Assembly: GCF_000758725.1 (NCBI RefSeq)
Contig: NZ_CP009428.1
Span: forward strand, 6,448,001-6,512,000
From: Paenibacillus odorifer
GTDB lineage: Bacteria > Bacillota > Bacilli > Paenibacillales > Paenibacillaceae
Length of the DNA: 64,000 nt
Direction of reading: 5' to 3'
Shown: piece after piece, positions 61,900-64,000 of the stretch
Position numbering within the stretch: the stretch's first letter is position 1
Layout of the letters: each line of letters starts with the position of its first letter
Notes under the pieces: generated by a model
The model's input: the letters and a program-made list of their open reading frames with translations, nothing else
Told to the model about the DNA's origin: nothing
Database searches by the model: none
Program-made: the position numbers and the translations under genes

Positions 61900-62032
61900 C
61901 CGAACTCCCCCTATCGTAATTTAAGTTTGTAACAAGCACAGTATGGACAAGCATCGTGGTGCGTTTATGCATACAGCCGCGGGCGGTTTCTCTTTTCCAT
62001 TCCCACTATGGCCGGATGTAATGAGGGCGAGA

Positions 62033-62950
62033 TTAAGTACGCTGCGAAGGATGCCACTTAATGAATACTTTCTCCAGCCGCTCAACCACTAAATAGAAGA
62101 GCACGCCTGCAATTGCAGCCAGCACAATACAGGACCAGCCCAGTGGCATTTTGGCAACTTTAATGGAATTGGAGAGCAGATATCCAAGCCCCTTTGAGGA
62201 GAAAAAGAATTCCCCAACAATGGCGCCAATCATACTGGCAGTAGCATTAATCTTCAGTGCTGTAAATACATAGGGCAGACTGCTCTGAATCCGCAGATAA
62301 CGGAACACTGCCGGTTTACCTGCCGCATAAGAATGCATCAGATCCAGCGCCAATGGATCAATCGCCGCCATGCCCTTATAGGCGTTGATCGCCATCGCTG
62401 CCATTGTAGTTGCTGTTACTATGGCAATTCGTGAGCCTATCCCATCTCCAAACCACAGATTCATGATGGGCGCGAGGGCGACGATGGGCACAGCATTTAG
62501 GGCGGCAACCAGCGTCAAGCTTCCACTCCCCCAGCGCGGCCAAGCCGTAGCGACTAAAGCGATCAGGAAGCCGATAGCAGAACCAACCAACATTCCCAGC
62601 ACAGCTTCAGCAAGCGTGTATCCGGTATAGGACAACAACAAGCTGAAATTATCTCGCATAGTTTCGGCGATGGCTGTAGGCAGCGGGAGTTGATACTTTT
62701 TCAGATCAAAGATCTTATGAAAGAATTGAAATTCCCATAGTGCAAGAAATAACAGACCTGCCAGTACAGGCAGCAGCACCCCTGCACTAAATATCCTCTT
62801 CAGCATTCGTGAGCCGCCTCGACTCGCCGTAGCTTCCGCAGGTTTCGGAACGGCTACAGCATTCTTTTGTGTAGCCGTTAGCGCCGGCTGAGCCATTTCT
62901 TTACCAGTAGAGCCTATAAACGAGGTCTCCCGAACGGAGTTAGTTTCCAT
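62033..62950 (-). CDS. ABC transporter permease, SsuC/TauC type
   Basis: A 305-residue permease with a 50-residue polar N-terminal extension (before MLKRIFSAGVLLP) and six helices. The cytoplasmic coupling (EAA) loop reads AAGKPAVFRYLRIQSSLPYV near residues 206-225. It overlaps the neighbouring permease by one base and sits 133 bp before the substrate-binding gene, a spacer in which I see nothing definite. The two permeases differ, so the channel is a heterodimer. Confidence 0.9.
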   Translation of the reverse strand: METNSVRETSFIGSTGKEMAQPALTATQKNAVAVPKPAEATASRGGSRMLKRIFSAGVLLPVLAGLLFLALWEFQFFHKIFDLKKYQLPLPTAIAETMRDNFSLLLSYTGYTLAEAVLGMLVGSAIGFLIALVATAWPRWGSGSLTLVAALNAVPIVALAPIMNLWFGDGIGSRIAIVTATTMAAMAINAYKGMAAIDPLALDLMHSYAAGKPAVFRYLRIQSSLPYVFTALKINATASMIGAIVGEFFFSSKGLGYLLSNSIKVAKMPLGWSCIVLAAIAGVLFYLVVERLEKVFIKWHPSQRT

Positions 62951-63762
62951 TAGCGGCTGCCTCCTTTCGGACGATATTCAGGCTGCCAAGGCGTTACCAG
63001 GCGTTCTATCAGACTGATTAACCAGTAGCTTACGATCCCCAGCAAGGCACCCACAATCACCGTAGACCAGAACATATAGGTGTGAGAGCTTCCATAATAG
63101 AGATTGCGCAGCATAATTACACCAATGCCATGCTGGGCACCCATAAGCTCCACCAGAATAGCTCCAGTCACAGCAAGTGGGGCAGCTATCTTAAGCCCAC
63201 CGAACAAACCCGGCAAAGCCGCTGGGAATCTTAGTTTCCAATAGACCGCCCAAGGTTTGGCCGCGTAAGAATGCATCAATTCGAGCGCTGATGGATCTAC
63301 ACTCCGCAAGCCGCGCAGCATGTTCAGAGCCACCGGGAAAAAGGTGATATATCCCGAAATAATAATCCGCGAGGTCTGCTCATCGCGCACAATCCCGTAG
63401 ATGATGGGTGCCAACCCCAGAATCGGAATCATCTGCGAGGCAATAGCATAAGGAAAAGTTAATTGCTCTATTGTCTTCGACAAACTCATCAGCACCGCCA
63501 ATGAGGCACCAGCTACCGCTCCAATCAGGAAGCCAACACCAGCATTACCGAAGGTCGCAGCCCCCTCCTTCAAGAGCGTGCCTCCATACTGCCACAAGGT
63601 AGCTAACACCTCATGAACATATGGCAGCTTGGACTGTGCTAACGGCGTCTCCACCACATGGAGCAGCATCCAGGAAGTGCCTTCCCAGACTAGCAGCAGG
63701 CCAAAAATCCAGACGAACAACGGCAGCAGACGACCTCGCACAAAGATACTGCCCCCTTTCAT
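62950..63762 (-). CDS. ABC transporter permease, SsuC/TauC type
   Basis: A 270-residue permease with six helices and the coupling loop SYAAKPWAVYWKLRFPAALP near 180. It is the partner of the next permease gene. ATG 63762 has AGGGG 7 nt upstream; GTG 63765 overlaps the ATPase stop by one base. Import of a pyrimidine-like compound is inferred from context. Confidence 0.9.
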   Translation of the reverse strand: MKGGSIFVRGRLLPLFVWIFGLLLVWEGTSWMLLHVVETPLAQSKLPYVHEVLATLWQYGGTLLKEGAATFGNAGVGFLIGAVAGASLAVLMSLSKTIEQLTFPYAIASQMIPILGLAPIIYGIVRDEQTSRIIISGYITFFPVALNMLRGLRSVDPSALELMHSYAAKPWAVYWKLRFPAALPGLFGGLKIAAPLAVTGAILVELMGAQHGIGVIMLRNLYYGSSHTYMFWSTVIVGALLGIVSYWLISLIERLVTPWQPEYRPKGGSR

Positions 63763-63764
63763 CA

Positions 63765-64000
63765 CTACACCCCTTCGAAGCTGTCGCGAATACGTGCGAT
63801 CAGTTCGAAAAACTCTGGGCTATTTCTCATTTCCGCCGTTCGCGGACGTGGCAGAGGAATTTCGACCACAGCAGACAAGCGACCCGGATGCGGGGAAAGA
63901 ACAAACACCCGGTCAGAGAGGAATATAGATTCAGGAATACTATGAGTTACAAAAACAATTGTGTTCTGCACTTTACTCCAGACAGACAATAGCTCTTCAT
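63765..64000 (-). CDS. ABC transporter ATP-binding protein, C-terminal part
   Basis: Only the last 78 codons are in the window. They hold the switch His in FVTHSIPESIFLSDRVFVLS and the ending PRPRTAEMRNSPEFFELIAR, typical of SsuB/TauB-type ATPases of the nitrate/sulfonate/NMT1 importers. It overlaps the first permease by one base and is therefore the upstream gene of the importer operon, whose beginning lies outside the window. Confidence 0.88.
   Translation of the reverse strand, partial: EELLSVWSKVQNTIVFVTHSIPESIFLSDRVFVLSPHPGRLSAVVEIPLPRPRTAEMRNSPEFFELIARIRDSFEGV

Overview
The window looks like a chromosomal segment of an endospore-forming, Gram-positive member of the Bacillales, most likely Paenibacillus or a close relative. 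The support is a complete tricistronic GerA/GerB/GerC germinant-receptor operon, a Spo0E-type phosphatase, an SLH-anchored surface protein, lipoteichoic-acid-synthase and TcyP-like proteins, strong AGGAGG-type Shine-Dalgarno sites, and intergenic arrays of short degenerate repeats. No rRNA, tRNA, prophage, IS element, CRISPR array or replication origin was seen. Species and all functions are inferred from sequence reading alone.

Layout. 1-6.2 kb: partial chemoreceptor, PerR-like regulator, germination-receptor operon, all on the minus strand. 6.4-10.1 kb: Rieske/FAD oxidoreductase, short-chain dehydrogenase and IsdG-type heme monooxygenase on the plus strand, separated by repeat-filled spacers. 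10.6-17.3 kb: an MMPL exporter and a MarR + heterodimeric ABC exporter operon. 17.4-19.4 kb: a Spo0E-like gene, an HTH/TPR receptor of the RRNPP/AimR-like type, and an unlisted 40-residue secreted pro-peptide gene overlapping the receptor's 3' end. 19.5-21.6 kb: LysR regulator divergent from cidAB. 21.6-34.4 kb: oxidoreductase, nuclease-helicase, LTA synthase homologue, MarR, chemoreceptor, MHYT-GGDEF-EAL protein, ABC transporter. 35-39.9 kb: two-gene surface-protein operon behind a promoter and an attenuator-like leader. 40-46.7 kb: cystine-type symporter, oxidoreductase, a three-gene operon (two UbiA prenyltransferases around an unknown protein) with a perfect Fur box at its start site, acetate-type transporter, small membrane protein. 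46.8-51.1 kb: DsrE-like and class V desulfurase-like pair, aldo/keto reductase, TVP38 protein, GNAT pseudogene. 51.4-64 kb: reductive pyrimidine catabolism locus (preT-preA-hydA, PucR-type regulator, omega-aminotransferase, semialdehyde dehydrogenase, NMT1/THI5-type ABC importer); the beta-ureidopropionase expected between hydA and the aminotransferase is not in the window.

How the parts work together. Several blocks are coherent regulatory units: receptor + peptide beside a Spo0A-phosphatase suggests cell-cell signalling tied to development; the Fur-boxed prenyltransferase operon suggests iron-responsive prenyl chemistry; the pyrimidine locus couples uptake, ring reduction, ring opening and conversion of beta-alanine-type products to acyl-CoA. 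Independently of gene content, at least four spacers hold tandem degenerate repeats of unrelated sequence, three with a period close to 51 bp and palindromic cores.
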